From SIG607 sp045592625 (GTDB lineage: Bacteria > Bacillota > Clostridia > Oscillospirales > Acutalibacteraceae), in assembly GCA_045592625.1 (NCBI GenBank), contig JAZNVC010000004.1, positions 186,001 to 250,000 on the forward strand: a stretch of DNA of 64,000 bases, read 5' to 3'. Position numbers and translations under genes: made by a program. Shown here piece after piece: positions 46,649-55,675 of this stretch. The notes under the pieces were generated by a model, which saw only the letters and a program-made list of their open reading frames with translations, was not told where the DNA came from and did no database searches. Each line of letters opens with the position of its first letter. The stretch's first letter is position 1.

Positions 46649-49154
46649 AATAAAAATCAGCGATTTAGCAAAAGACCTTAATATGACTTCTAAAGAGCTT
46701 GTGGCTTTTATTGAAACCGCTTTAGGTACCGAGAAAAAGACTGCAGGCAGTGTTGATGAAAACGAATTTGGTATTATTATAGAAAAGCTTACCAAGAAAA
46801 ATTCTGTTAAGAGCTTTGACCAATATTTTGCTATGGGTGCAGCCCAGAGCGAAAAGAAAGCACTGGAGCGTCAGGCAGTAAAGGACAAAAAACTTGCCGA
46901 CCAGATGGCTATTCTTGAACAGTTAAAGGCTGCACAGGCGGCTCAATCTGCCCCCAAGGCAGAGGAAAAGCCTGCTACCCAGAAGGCAGAAAAGAAAGAA
47001 GCACCCAAAAAGGCTGAGATTAAAAAGGAAGAACCTAAAAAGACTGAGCCTAAAAAAGCAGAAGCTAAAGCCCAGCCCAAAAAGGCTGAGCCTGAGAAGA
47101 AGGAATTTAAGCCTTCCGACCCCAATCCCTTTAAGAAAAGAGAAAAGAAGGAAAATGCAGGTGCAGCTCCCAACAGAGGACCTGCCGAAATTCGTCGTGT
47201 TGATACCCGTACCAATAACATTGATATGGAAAAATACAACGAGAGATACGAAAATATTGCCCCTGCAAACTCTATGAAGGATAACTTCTCCAAAAAGCAG
47301 AAAATCCGTCAGAAGTCTCAGGATTATAAGCGTCCTCAGAGTGCAAAGCGTGAGACCGAAGCAGACAAACTCCGTCGTCTCCAGCTTGAAAAAATCAAGA
47401 AAACCCCCATACTTGTTACCGTTGCCGATGAAATCACCGTAGGCGAACTTGCAGAAAAATTAAAGAAAACTGCAGCCGAGGTTATTAAAACTCTATTAAA
47501 GCTTGGTATGATGGCAACAGTTAATCAGGTTATAGACTACGATACTGCTGAAATTGTTGTAACCGAAATGGGTGGCAGAATTGAAAGACAGATAGTTGTT
47601 ACCATTGAGGACAGAATTATTGACGATACTTTAGATACCGAGGACACCCTGAAGAAGAGAGACCCCGTTATCGTTGTTATGGGTCACGTTGACCACGGTA
47701 AAACTTCCATCCTTGACGCAATAAGAAAATCCTCTGTTGCTTCGGGAGAGGCAGGCGGTATTACTCAGCATATCGGTGCCTACAGAGTAAACTATGAGGG
47801 TAATGATATAACCTTCCTTGATACTCCCGGACACGCCGCATTTACAGCTATGCGTTTAAGAGGTGCTATGGCTACCGATATTGCGGTACTTGTTGTTGCG
47901 GCTGACGACGGTATTATGCCCCAGACCATTGAGGCTATTAACCACGCAAAAGCTGCAGGTGTTCAGATTATTGTTGCTATAAACAAGATGGATAAACCCG
48001 AAGCTAACCCCGACAGAATTTTACAGCAGCTTACAGAGCATGAGCTTGTTCCTGAAAAATGGGGCGGCGACGTTATTTGTGTTCCCGTATCTGCTAAAAC
48101 AGGCGACGGAATTGATACATTACTTGAAAACATCCTTCTTGTTGCCGAAATGCTTGAACTTAAAGCCAACCCCGACAGAAAGGCAAAGGGTATTGTTATT
48201 GAAGCACGTCTTGACAAAGGACGCGGACCTGTTGCTACACTTCTTGTTCAGGGCGGTACCTTACATCCCGGTGATATCATTGTTGCAGGTACTACCGTTG
48301 GTAGAGTTCGTACCATGACCAATGAAAACGGCAAATCCTTAAAAGAAGCAGGACCCAGTGTTCCTGTTGAAATTACAGGCCTTGCCGAAACTCCCAGTGC
48401 AGGTGATTCATTTGACGCAGTTAGCGACGAAAGACTTGCCCGCGAACTTGTTGAACAGCGTAAAGCTAAAATTAAGGAAGAAGAATTTAATGCCGCAACC
48501 AAGGTTACTCTTGATAACCTCTTTGGAAAACTTTCCGAAGGCGATATAAAAGAACTTGGCGTTATTATTAAAGCCGACGTTCAAGGCTCGGTTGAAGCAG
48601 TTAAGGATTCTCTCTTAAAGCTTTCTAACGATGAAGTACGTGTAAAGGTGCTTCACGGCGGTGTTGGTGCTATTAACGAGTCCGACGTTGTACTAGCAGG
48701 TACAGGTAATGCTATTATTGTGGGCTTTAACGTTCGTCCTGATGCAGTTGCTAAAGAACTTGCTGAAAGAGACGGTGTTGATATTCGTCTTTACAGGGTT
48801 ATTTATGACTGTATTGATGAAATCGAAGCCGCTATGAAGGGTATGCTTGCACCTAAAACCAGAGAAGTGGTTATCGGTGATATTGAGGTTAGAGATACCT
48901 ATAAGATTTCCAACGTAGGCACTATTGCAGGCTGTTACGTAACAAACGGCAGAGTAACCAGAAACGCTTCCATCCGTGTTGTAAGAGACGGTATTGTTGT
49001 AGCTGAAGATGCCATTGCTTCGCTCAGACGTTTCAAGGATGACGTAAAAGAGGTTGCTCAGGGTTACGAATGCGGTATAAGTCTTGAAAAGTTCTCTGAT
49101 ATTAAGATAGGTGACGTATTTGAAGCCTATATTATCGAGGAGTACAGAGACTGA
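46641..49154 (+). CDS. infB: Translation initiation factor IF-2
   Basis: 838 residues. After a short N-terminal helical domain (MAKIKISDLAKDLNMTSKEL) comes a Lys/Glu/Ala/Pro-rich linker (about 90-200) with repeated KKAE-type units, a second small domain, and the G domain with GHVDHGKT at about 348-355, DTPGHAAF and NKMD, then EF-Tu-like domain II and the IF2 C-terminal domains that bind fMet-tRNA. ATG at 46641 has AAAGGAGG ahead. Central gene of the translation operon. Confidence 0.97.
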   Translation: MAKIKISDLAKDLNMTSKELVAFIETALGTEKKTAGSVDENEFGIIIEKLTKKNSVKSFDQYFAMGAAQSEKKALERQAVKDKKLADQMAILEQLKAAQAAQSAPKAEEKPATQKAEKKEAPKKAEIKKEEPKKTEPKKAEAKAQPKKAEPEKKEFKPSDPNPFKKREKKENAGAAPNRGPAEIRRVDTRTNNIDMEKYNERYENIAPANSMKDNFSKKQKIRQKSQDYKRPQSAKRETEADKLRRLQLEKIKKTPILVTVADEITVGELAEKLKKTAAEVIKTLLKLGMMATVNQVIDYDTAEIVVTEMGGRIERQIVVTIEDRIIDDTLDTEDTLKKRDPVIVVMGHVDHGKTSILDAIRKSSVASGEAGGITQHIGAYRVNYEGNDITFLDTPGHAAFTAMRLRGAMATDIAVLVVAADDGIMPQTIEAINHAKAAGVQIIVAINKMDKPEANPDRILQQLTEHELVPEKWGGDVICVPVSAKTGDGIDTLLENILLVAEMLELKANPDRKAKGIVIEARLDKGRGPVATLLVQGGTLHPGDIIVAGTTVGRVRTMTNENGKSLKEAGPSVPVEITGLAETPSAGDSFDAVSDERLARELVEQRKAKIKEEEFNAATKVTLDNLFGKLSEGDIKELGVIIKADVQGSVEAVKDSLLKLSNDEVRVKVLHGGVGAINESDVVLAGTGNAIIVGFNVRPDAVAKELAERDGVDIRLYRVIYDCIDEIEAAMKGMLAPKTREVVIGDIEVRDTYKISNVGTIAGCYVTNGRVTRNASIRVVRDGIVVAEDAIASLRRFKDDVKEVAQGYECGISLEKFSDIKIGDVFEAYIIEEYRD

Positions 49155-49522
49155 TGGCAGGCCATAAAATAGACCGTATAACCTCTGATGTACGTGTGGC
49201 AATGGCAGATATTCTGCGCGACATCAAGGACCCCAGAATCAGCAAAATGCTCAGCATAATAAAGGTGCAGGTAACAAACGATTTATCCTATGCAACCTTT
49301 TATGTCAGCGCTATTGAGGGCAAAGAAATGACCGAATCGTCGGTCAAAGCCCTTAAGGGTGCCGCAGGTTATATCCGCAGAGAATTAGGCTTAAAGGTTA
49401 AAATGCGTAAGGTACCTGAGGTGCGTTTTGTCGCCGATGATTCTATTGCTTTCAGTGCCCATATTTCCTCTATAATTGATTCTTTCGGGGAAGGCGGTAA
49501 CAGCGATGAAAAAGACAATTAA
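49154..49522 (+). CDS. rbfA: Ribosome-binding factor A
   Basis: 122 residues with the KH-like RbfA fold: HKIDRITSDVRVAMADIL, DPRISKMLSIIKVQVTNDL, SYATFYVSAI, PEVRFVADDSI. Helps mature the 30S subunit in the cold. ATG shares one base with the infB stop (TGATG). Confidence 0.95.
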   Translation: MAGHKIDRITSDVRVAMADILRDIKDPRISKMLSIIKVQVTNDLSYATFYVSAIEGKEMTESSVKALKGAAGYIRRELGLKVKMRKVPEVRFVADDSIAFSAHISSIIDSFGEGGNSDEKDN

Positions 49523-50522
49523 AATTGTACCCGACAGCATTTGCGAAGAACTGGATATTAAACAAACCTGCCGTTTTTTAAAGGAAAGGGACAACTTTCT
49601 TATTCTTTGTCATGCAACCCCTGACGGCGATACCTTAGGCAGTGCATATGCTCTGGCTTTCGGACTTACCGCTGTGGGCAAAAAATGTATGATTAAGTGT
49701 GCAGATGAAATTCCAGCTAAATACAGTTATTTTACCGATGCATTCAGGAACAGGGAAATAACGTACGAAACGGTAATTGCCGTTGACGTTGCCGACCTTG
49801 TACTTTTAGGCAGTCTTGCAGATATTTTTGTAGGGAAAATTGATTTGTGCATAGACCATCACATTTCCAATACCCGTTTTGCCGACAGACTGTATCTTGA
49901 CAGCTCTGCCGCCGCAAACAGTGAGTGTATTTATGATATTTTCCGCCATTTTCCCCTGCCCTTTGATACACTTTCGGCATCTGCTATTTACACAGGTCTT
50001 TCCACCGACACAGGATCGTTTAAATATTCAAACGTCACCGCTAAAACCCACAGAATTGCGGCTGACCTTTATTCCTATGATATTGATGCGGCTGAAATAG
50101 GGAGACTTATGTTTGATACAAAATCCCGCGGACGACTGGAACTTGAAAGAATGGTGCTTGACAGTGCCGAGTTCCATTTTGACGGTAAATGTATGCTTTT
50201 GGTGGCTACAAACGAAATGAAGGAAAAAACAGGCTGTACCGACAACGACCTTGAAGGTGTCGCCGTAATTTCCCGTTCTGTCGAGGGTGTTATTGCAGGA
50301 ATTTCCATTAAACAAAAAGAAGATAACACCTATAAGATTTCCCTTCGCACCTATCCTCCCCTTAACGCTTCCGAAATATGTAAAGCCTTTGGCGGCGGCG
50401 GTCACATAAATGCCGCAGGCTGTAGTTTGAGCGGAAGTCTTACAGAGGTTAAAAAGCAAATTTTAGACGTTATAGAAAAAAATCTGGAGGCAATAAATGC
50501 AGGGACTTCTACTGATAAATAA
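49506..50522 (+). CDS. DHH/DHHA1 phosphoesterase, NrnA-like
   Basis: About 338 residues, likely degrading nanoRNAs and dephosphorylating pAp in the cytosol. DHH domain: HATPDGDTLGSAYAL, VIAVDVADLVLLG and CIDHHISN; DHHA1 domain: GGGGHINAAGCSLSG. ATG at 49506 lies within the rbfA end (17-base overlap) with AAGGCGG nine bases ahead. Its place between rbfA and truB is standard in Firmicutes. Confidence 0.93.
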   Translation: MKKTIKIVPDSICEELDIKQTCRFLKERDNFLILCHATPDGDTLGSAYALAFGLTAVGKKCMIKCADEIPAKYSYFTDAFRNREITYETVIAVDVADLVLLGSLADIFVGKIDLCIDHHISNTRFADRLYLDSSAAANSECIYDIFRHFPLPFDTLSASAIYTGLSTDTGSFKYSNVTAKTHRIAADLYSYDIDAAEIGRLMFDTKSRGRLELERMVLDSAEFHFDGKCMLLVATNEMKEKTGCTDNDLEGVAVISRSVEGVIAGISIKQKEDNTYKISLRTYPPLNASEICKAFGGGGHINAAGCSLSGSLTEVKKQILDVIEKNLEAINAGTSTDK

Positions 50523-51390
50523 GCCAAAAGATATTACCTCATTTAAGGCAGTTTCTGCCGTACGCAAAAAAGCAAATACCAAAAAAGTAGGTCACACCGG
50601 TACGTTAGATCCTTTAGCTACCGGTGTATTGCCTGTTTTGGTAGGTAAAGCTACAAGTCTTTGCGATTATCTGCTAACTGCTGATAAAAGTTATATTGCT
50701 ACCGTTAAGGCGGGTATTACCACCGACACTCTTGATATAACGGGTGAAGTTTTAAGCAAAAGCACACCCGATTTCAGCAAAGAAAATCTTATTTGTGCAC
50801 TAAATCATTTTACAGGAGAGCAACTTCAGACTCCTCCTATCTATTCCGCCATAAAAAAAGACGGCGTTCCCCTTTACAAACTTGCCCGCAAGGGACAGCA
50901 AGTAGAGGTGGAAAAAAGGAAAATAACCGTTTACGACATAAAGCTTTTGGATTTTTGCGAAAAAGATTATACCTTTAAAATTGATGTTAGCTGTTCCAAG
51001 GGCACCTATATTCGTTCACTTTGCCGTGATATCGGATTGTTTTTAGGATGCGGTGCTACCCTTACACAGCTGGTACGTACCAAAACAGGCGGTTTTTCTC
51101 TTGATTCTTGCGTTGATTTAGACGCACTGAATGAAGAAAATATATCTTCATATCTTTTAAGTGAAGAACTGGCTGTAGCACATCTTCCCGAAATTTCAAT
51201 CACGCTTAATCAGGCAAAAAGATTTTCATGCGGAGGAAAGTTATCCTTTGACCGATTAAGCCAAGAAATAAAAGAAGACATATGCTATAGAGTAAAATAT
51301 AAAGATATATTTGTCGGAATAGGCTATGCCGACAAAGAAAATAAAGAAATAAAAATAAAATGCATTATAAATCCCATAAAGGAAGATTAA
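50497..51390 (+). CDS. truB: tRNA pseudouridine-55 synthase TruB
   Basis: 297 residues. Catalytic segment VGHTGTLDPLATGVLP carries the Asp; other motifs are KSYIATVKAGITTDTLD and SCSKGTYIRSLCRDIG. It overlaps the DHH gene by 26 bases and has TGGAGG ahead. Modifies U55 in the T-loop of tRNAs. Confidence 0.96.
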   Translation: MQGLLLINKPKDITSFKAVSAVRKKANTKKVGHTGTLDPLATGVLPVLVGKATSLCDYLLTADKSYIATVKAGITTDTLDITGEVLSKSTPDFSKENLICALNHFTGEQLQTPPIYSAIKKDGVPLYKLARKGQQVEVEKRKITVYDIKLLDFCEKDYTFKIDVSCSKGTYIRSLCRDIGLFLGCGATLTQLVRTKTGGFSLDSCVDLDALNEENISSYLLSEELAVAHLPEISITLNQAKRFSCGGKLSFDRLSQEIKEDICYRVKYKDIFVGIGYADKENKEIKIKCIINPIKED

Positions 51391-51391
51391 A

Positions 51392-52264
51392 ATGACGGAA
51401 ACTGCTGTTGCGCTGGGCACCTTTGACGGTGTTCATCTTGGTCATAAAGTTGTTTTAAAGACTGCTGTAAACAGCGGTCTGTTTCCCGTTGCAGTAGTTT
51501 TCTCCATACCCCCAAAGGCATTTTTAAAAAACGAAAAAATAATTCTTTCGGATTTAAACGAAAAAACCCGTATTATAAAAGAAACTGGTGTTAAAGAACT
51601 TCATTATCTTGATTTCAGCAAGATAAAGGACATTTCCGCCGTTGATTTTTTTGACTATATAAAAGAAAAATACAATCCGAAAATGATAGTATGCGGTTTT
51701 AATTACACCTTTGGAAAAAACTGCTCAGGAGATATTTCATTACTTAAAGAGCTATGCGATAAAAACGGAATAACCTTAAAGATAGTAGAAAAAATCTGTG
51801 CCTTCGGACAGGTTGTTTCCAGTTCGCATATACGGGAATTGCTTAAAAACGGCGACCCCGAAACAGCCGCTAAACTTATGGGACATCCCTTCTCGGTAAG
51901 CGGTAAGGTGCTTCACGGAGACAAACGGGGAAGACAAATGGATTTCCCCACCGTTAATCAGTTGCTTAATGAAAAAACCGCACTTTTAAAATTCGGCGTT
52001 TATATGTCTAAAATGATAATAGACAATAAAGAATATTACGGTATGACAAATATAGGAAAACGCCCCACCTTCCCCTCGGATAATCCCCTTTGCGAAACAC
52101 ATCTTTTTGATTTTTCGGGCGATTTGTACGGTAGAAACCTACGTCTTTATCTGCTTAAATTTATAAGGGAAGAACAAAAATTTTCAGGACTAAGTGACCT
52201 TAAAAACGCTCTGGAAAAAGATAAAAAGAAGATTTATGCTATTTTGGATAGCAAAAAACAATAA
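51392..52264 (+). CDS. ribF: Bifunctional riboflavin kinase / FAD synthetase
   Basis: 290 residues. N-terminal FAD synthetase nucleotidyltransferase: ALGTFDGVHLGHKVVL, SSHIRELLKNGD; C-terminal flavokinase: GDKRGRQMDFPTVNQ and MTNIGKRPTF. Converts riboflavin to FMN and FAD. Begins one base after truB, last gene of the operon. No FMN riboswitch is present here. Confidence 0.95.
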   Translation: MTETAVALGTFDGVHLGHKVVLKTAVNSGLFPVAVVFSIPPKAFLKNEKIILSDLNEKTRIIKETGVKELHYLDFSKIKDISAVDFFDYIKEKYNPKMIVCGFNYTFGKNCSGDISLLKELCDKNGITLKIVEKICAFGQVVSSSHIRELLKNGDPETAAKLMGHPFSVSGKVLHGDKRGRQMDFPTVNQLLNEKTALLKFGVYMSKMIIDNKEYYGMTNIGKRPTFPSDNPLCETHLFDFSGDLYGRNLRLYLLKFIREEQKFSGLSDLKNALEKDKKKIYAILDSKKQ

Positions 52265-52399
52265 AATTCGACCGTTTTTAAACGCATTTTGTAATAAATT
52301 TGTTACTTTTTTTAATTTTTGTGCAATATTTCCATTGAATATTCCTTGAATTTATGTTAACATACTTTGTGTTGTTACTAAATTCAAGGAGTTTTTATT

Positions 52400-54157
52400 T
52401 TGAAAAAGAAATTTTTATCACTGATTATTTCGTTTTTACTTATAATAACAGTTTTCAGCATTCCCGCTAATGCCTGGGTTCAGTACATTTCTCCCAGTCA
52501 GGTCAGCGGCAGTGACTATACCGATAACCCTGCCTTTGCCAAGGCTCTTGATGATTTATTTGCGGGAGATATCGACCTATACAGCGACTCTGCTCGTAAA
52601 AAGGAAGTTTCAATGCCTTTGGGCTTTAGACTTTCTATGAACAATGCATATTATATGTATAGTACCTCAAGGGGCACACAAACTTACGGATGGACATGTT
52701 TTATCTACTCTAACGGTGCATTCAATAAACTTTTCGGCGAGTACGTTCACAGAGGAACCGGACTTAAAAACTGTTATATAGCCGTTGGAAAAGGTGCTTC
52801 CAAAATGACCTATGCACTTTTAAGAGATGCTGACATAAAAGCAGGGGCTTACATACGTACCTCACCTAAATCCGATGGCTCATATTACGGCGAAGACGGA
52901 CATTCTATGATAATTTTAGGTTATGACGAAAAATATATTACATATCTTGAGGGTAACGGAGACGGAAAAGGACTGGTAAGAGTTACAAAACGCACCTATG
53001 CTGAATTCAACTCCGCACAGCTTACAGGCAGAGGCAGAAAAATAACACATATTGTTCAGCCTAAAGAAGAGTGGTTTAATACCCTTTATCCAAACGGCCC
53101 CGAAACCTATACATACACAGTTTCATATAACGCAAACGGCGGTACAGGTGAGGAGGCAGATTTTACCGTTCCCTTTAATACCGAATTTTCACTCAGTGGA
53201 GAAAATTTTGACCACTATAATTACGATTTTAACGGTTTTAATTTAAAACGTAATAACGATGGCAAATGGCTTTGCAAAAACGGCTGGAGTAATGAAAAGG
53301 AAATTACCGTTGAAAATCCATTATCTATCATAAACAGCGGTGAAAAACTTAAATTAGATGAAGATTTTATAACCGACAATTTAACCGACCATTCATATAC
53401 CGCTTATGCCGTATGGAAAGAAGTTCCATATGAAAAATGCACCTCAGTTAAGCTTATCAGCACCCCCGTCAGTCGAGAAAGTTACCCATTAAACAGCACG
53501 GTTTCTTTTTCGGGCAGTGTTATAGAGTTTACCTTTGAGTCGGGAAAAACCACCGAAGTAACGGTACTGGGCACCTGCAGCAGTACAAAAAGCCAGACCT
53601 TCCGTTTTAACAAAAATTCCTACAGCTTTTATATCGACAGCTTTGTAGAAAAGGAAGGCGACAATACCTGCTTTATAAGACTTGATGATTTTAACGGCAG
53701 TTTAACAACTGTAAAAGGCTCAACAGCCATAGTATCTACCTCAATTTCAGGACAGCCTTCGGCAATATGGGGCGAAAATGCTCAAATCACCCTGAATTTC
53801 CATGATGCCCAAAGCGAAACGGTAAAGGCTATAGGATTTGAAGTACTCAGTGAAAGCGACTTCATAACAGGACGTATGTTAACCGATGGCGGTTTTTACA
53901 TCGATTGGACATACAGCGTAACTGTAGGCGAAAATCCCACAGTTTGTTATCCCTGCGGTACTTCTCTGCCTATTATTTATGGAGATATAAATATGGACGG
54001 AAAAATCAGCACAATAGATTTAGCGGCTCTTAAATTGATTCTTGCAAATGAAAGAACCGATTTTTACAAAGCATTTCTTACAAGTGATATAAATAGTGAC
54101 GGACAGGTAAATACCGTCGACCTTGCTAAAATAAAACTTACCTTAGCCGGACTGTAA
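52400..54157 (+). CDS. Secreted dockerin protein with a papain-like Cys hydrolase domain
   Basis: 585 residues. Signal peptide (1-25, ending NANA); a Cys-hydrolase domain of the NlpC/P60-CHAP superfamily with Cys100 in GWTCF, His168 in GHSMII and polar residues in YLEGNGDG; an InlB-type repeat (about 230-330, VSYNANGGTGEEADFTV, ends YAVW); a beta domain; and a two-loop dockerin (about 530-585: GDINMDGKISTIDL, SDINSDGQVNTVDL). Start is TTG at 52400 with AAGGAG eight to eleven bases ahead. Probably cuts peptide or amide bonds in the wall or in host glycoproteins. No cohesin gene is adjacent; the nearest is at 9242-10693. Confidence 0.82.
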   Translation: MKKKFLSLIISFLLIITVFSIPANAWVQYISPSQVSGSDYTDNPAFAKALDDLFAGDIDLYSDSARKKEVSMPLGFRLSMNNAYYMYSTSRGTQTYGWTCFIYSNGAFNKLFGEYVHRGTGLKNCYIAVGKGASKMTYALLRDADIKAGAYIRTSPKSDGSYYGEDGHSMIILGYDEKYITYLEGNGDGKGLVRVTKRTYAEFNSAQLTGRGRKITHIVQPKEEWFNTLYPNGPETYTYTVSYNANGGTGEEADFTVPFNTEFSLSGENFDHYNYDFNGFNLKRNNDGKWLCKNGWSNEKEITVENPLSIINSGEKLKLDEDFITDNLTDHSYTAYAVWKEVPYEKCTSVKLISTPVSRESYPLNSTVSFSGSVIEFTFESGKTTEVTVLGTCSSTKSQTFRFNKNSYSFYIDSFVEKEGDNTCFIRLDDFNGSLTTVKGSTAIVSTSISGQPSAIWGENAQITLNFHDAQSETVKAIGFEVLSESDFITGRMLTDGGFYIDWTYSVTVGENPTVCYPCGTSLPIIYGDINMDGKISTIDLAALKLILANERTDFYKAFLTSDINSDGQVNTVDLAKIKLTLAGL

Positions 54158-54174
54158 AATTAAATAAGAATCAA

Positions 54175-54205
54175 AACCGCAGGAAAATAAATTCCTGCGG
54201 TTTTT
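54175..54205 (+). terminator. Terminator of the dockerin hydrolase gene
   Basis: AACCGCAGGAA / TTCCTGCGGTT stem with AATAAA loop and a T tract. Confidence 0.9.
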
Positions 54206-54269
54206 CTTTTGTAAACAACTCTGTAATTTTTCGTTTTTAAATTGTAACTAAATAATACAAAATCGTAAC

Positions 54270-54298
54270 TTGACATATGAGATTAGTTGTGATATAAT
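54270..54298 (+). promoter_or_regulatory. Consensus promoter of the second dockerin hydrolase
   Basis: TTGACA (54270-54275), 17 bases, TATAAT (54293-54298). A GC-rich palindrome GCGTCG-gt-CGACGC lies in the 75-base leader at about 54339-54352. Confidence 0.85.
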
Positions 54299-54374
54299 AT
54301 ACGTACGGCTTTGTGTGCCTTAAATTTTTTACGGTTTTGCGTCGGTCGACGCTTCTATATTTCGGAGGTTCTTT

Positions 54375-55634
54375 ATGAGAAAAATCTTATCCTTGGTCTT
54401 GGCTTTAATAATCGCAATCGCGATTATTCCTGTTTCTTCCATACAGGTTCAGGCTGCGGACTATAAAATTGAAAAGGCTATCGAGTGGGCAACCGCAACC
54501 GCTAATGACAACACTCACGGTTACAGCATGTCCAGTCGTCACGGCCCAAACTACGACTGTTCTTCATTTGTCAGCTACGCCTTTAAAAATGCGGGTTTTG
54601 CCGTTAAAGGCGTTCCTAATTCCAGTTCTATGATTTCCACCTTTAGCAAAATAGGTTTTAAAGCCTATAAAAAAGGCACTGTTGAGCCTCGCCGCGGCGA
54701 CATTTACGTTCAGCCCGGCAGCCACGTTGAACTTTATCTTGGCAACGGCTACTGTGCAGGGGCTCACGAAAACACCGACGGCAAAAGCGGTGACTCTAAG
54801 GGAAACGAAATCGACATCAGACCGTTAAGCAAATGTTCTTGGTGCCGCAATAAGCAATACACCTATATTTTAAGATACGAAGGTCCCGAAACCTATACAT
54901 ACACATTTGCTTACAACGCTTTAAACGGAAGTGAAAGCACAAATTCTTTTGTTGCAGAATTCGGCAAAGAGTTTGAAGTTAACCATACCGACACCAAAGA
55001 AGGCTATTCTCTTGCCGGTTGGAACATTCAGCGCGGACGTGACAATGCATGGCTCACTCCTGATGGTTGGCTCACCGAAGAGCAGATTTATCAGAAATCC
55101 ACTTCAAAAACCGCTTATGTAAACGGTACTGTCCTTACCTTTGACGAGGGTTGGACTTCTTCATATAGCTGTGACACACTGTTCACACTTTACGCTGTAT
55201 GGACCCCCGACAGATACACTGTAAATTTTGACGCCAACTTAGGTGTTAACGCTCCCCCGTCTCAGACCAAAATCCACGGAAGTGATTTAATTTTAAGTGA
55301 AAACTCCCCTTCCCGTTCGGGATACACCTTCTTAGGTTGGGCAGAGTCCCCCGATGCCTCTGTTCCCACATATCTTCCGGGTGCATATTACTACTATAAC
55401 GGAGCAACCACTCTTTATGCAGTATGGCAAGCGAACACTCTTGAAGGCAATATTTTCAGTAAAGATTCAATAAGCACTACCACCCTTGCCGCATTCAAGC
55501 TTTTATTATCAGGAAATGTAGTTATTGATAGCGAAACAATATCTAATGCAGACTACAATAACGACGGTGTTGTAAGCACACTGGACCTTGCAACCGTAAA
55601 GCTTCATTTAGCAGGATTGGAACTTATAAAATAA
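54375..55634 (+). CDS. Secreted NlpC/P60-type hydrolase with InlB repeats and a dockerin-like tail
   Basis: 419 residues. Signal peptide (1-28, ending VQAA); NlpC/P60-like domain with Cys62 in YDCSSFVSYAF, His117 in GSHVELYLG and a third polar site in GAHEN; two InlB/Listeria-Bacteroides repeats (about 180-350: GYSLAGWNIQ, LFTLYAVW, SRSGYTFLGW, TLYAVW); and a C-terminal dockerin whose second loop is intact (ADYNNDGVVSTLDL) while the first (NIFSKDSISTTTL) has lost several calcium ligands. Expected to cut D-Glu-DAP type links in peptidoglycan. Shares linker GPETYTYT with the preceding gene. Confidence 0.83.
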   Translation: MRKILSLVLALIIAIAIIPVSSIQVQAADYKIEKAIEWATATANDNTHGYSMSSRHGPNYDCSSFVSYAFKNAGFAVKGVPNSSSMISTFSKIGFKAYKKGTVEPRRGDIYVQPGSHVELYLGNGYCAGAHENTDGKSGDSKGNEIDIRPLSKCSWCRNKQYTYILRYEGPETYTYTFAYNALNGSESTNSFVAEFGKEFEVNHTDTKEGYSLAGWNIQRGRDNAWLTPDGWLTEEQIYQKSTSKTAYVNGTVLTFDEGWTSSYSCDTLFTLYAVWTPDRYTVNFDANLGVNAPPSQTKIHGSDLILSENSPSRSGYTFLGWAESPDASVPTYLPGAYYYYNGATTLYAVWQANTLEGNIFSKDSISTTTLAAFKLLLSGNVVIDSETISNADYNNDGVVSTLDLATVKLHLAGLELIK

Positions 55635-55640
55635 TTAGCA

Positions 55641-55675
55641 AAAAAGTGATGAAACAGTTTTTCATCACTTTTTTA
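55641..55675. terminator. Bidirectional terminator
   Basis: AAAAAGTGATGAAA / TTTTCATCACTTTTT stem with CAG(T) loop between convergent genes; overlaps the CDF gene stop. Confidence 0.88.

Noticed and set aside
54338..54353. Operator at GCGTCGGTCGACGC in the leader of the second dockerin hydrolase
   Set aside because: The palindrome is short with a two-base centre and occurs once; it may be chance and no regulator is indicated.
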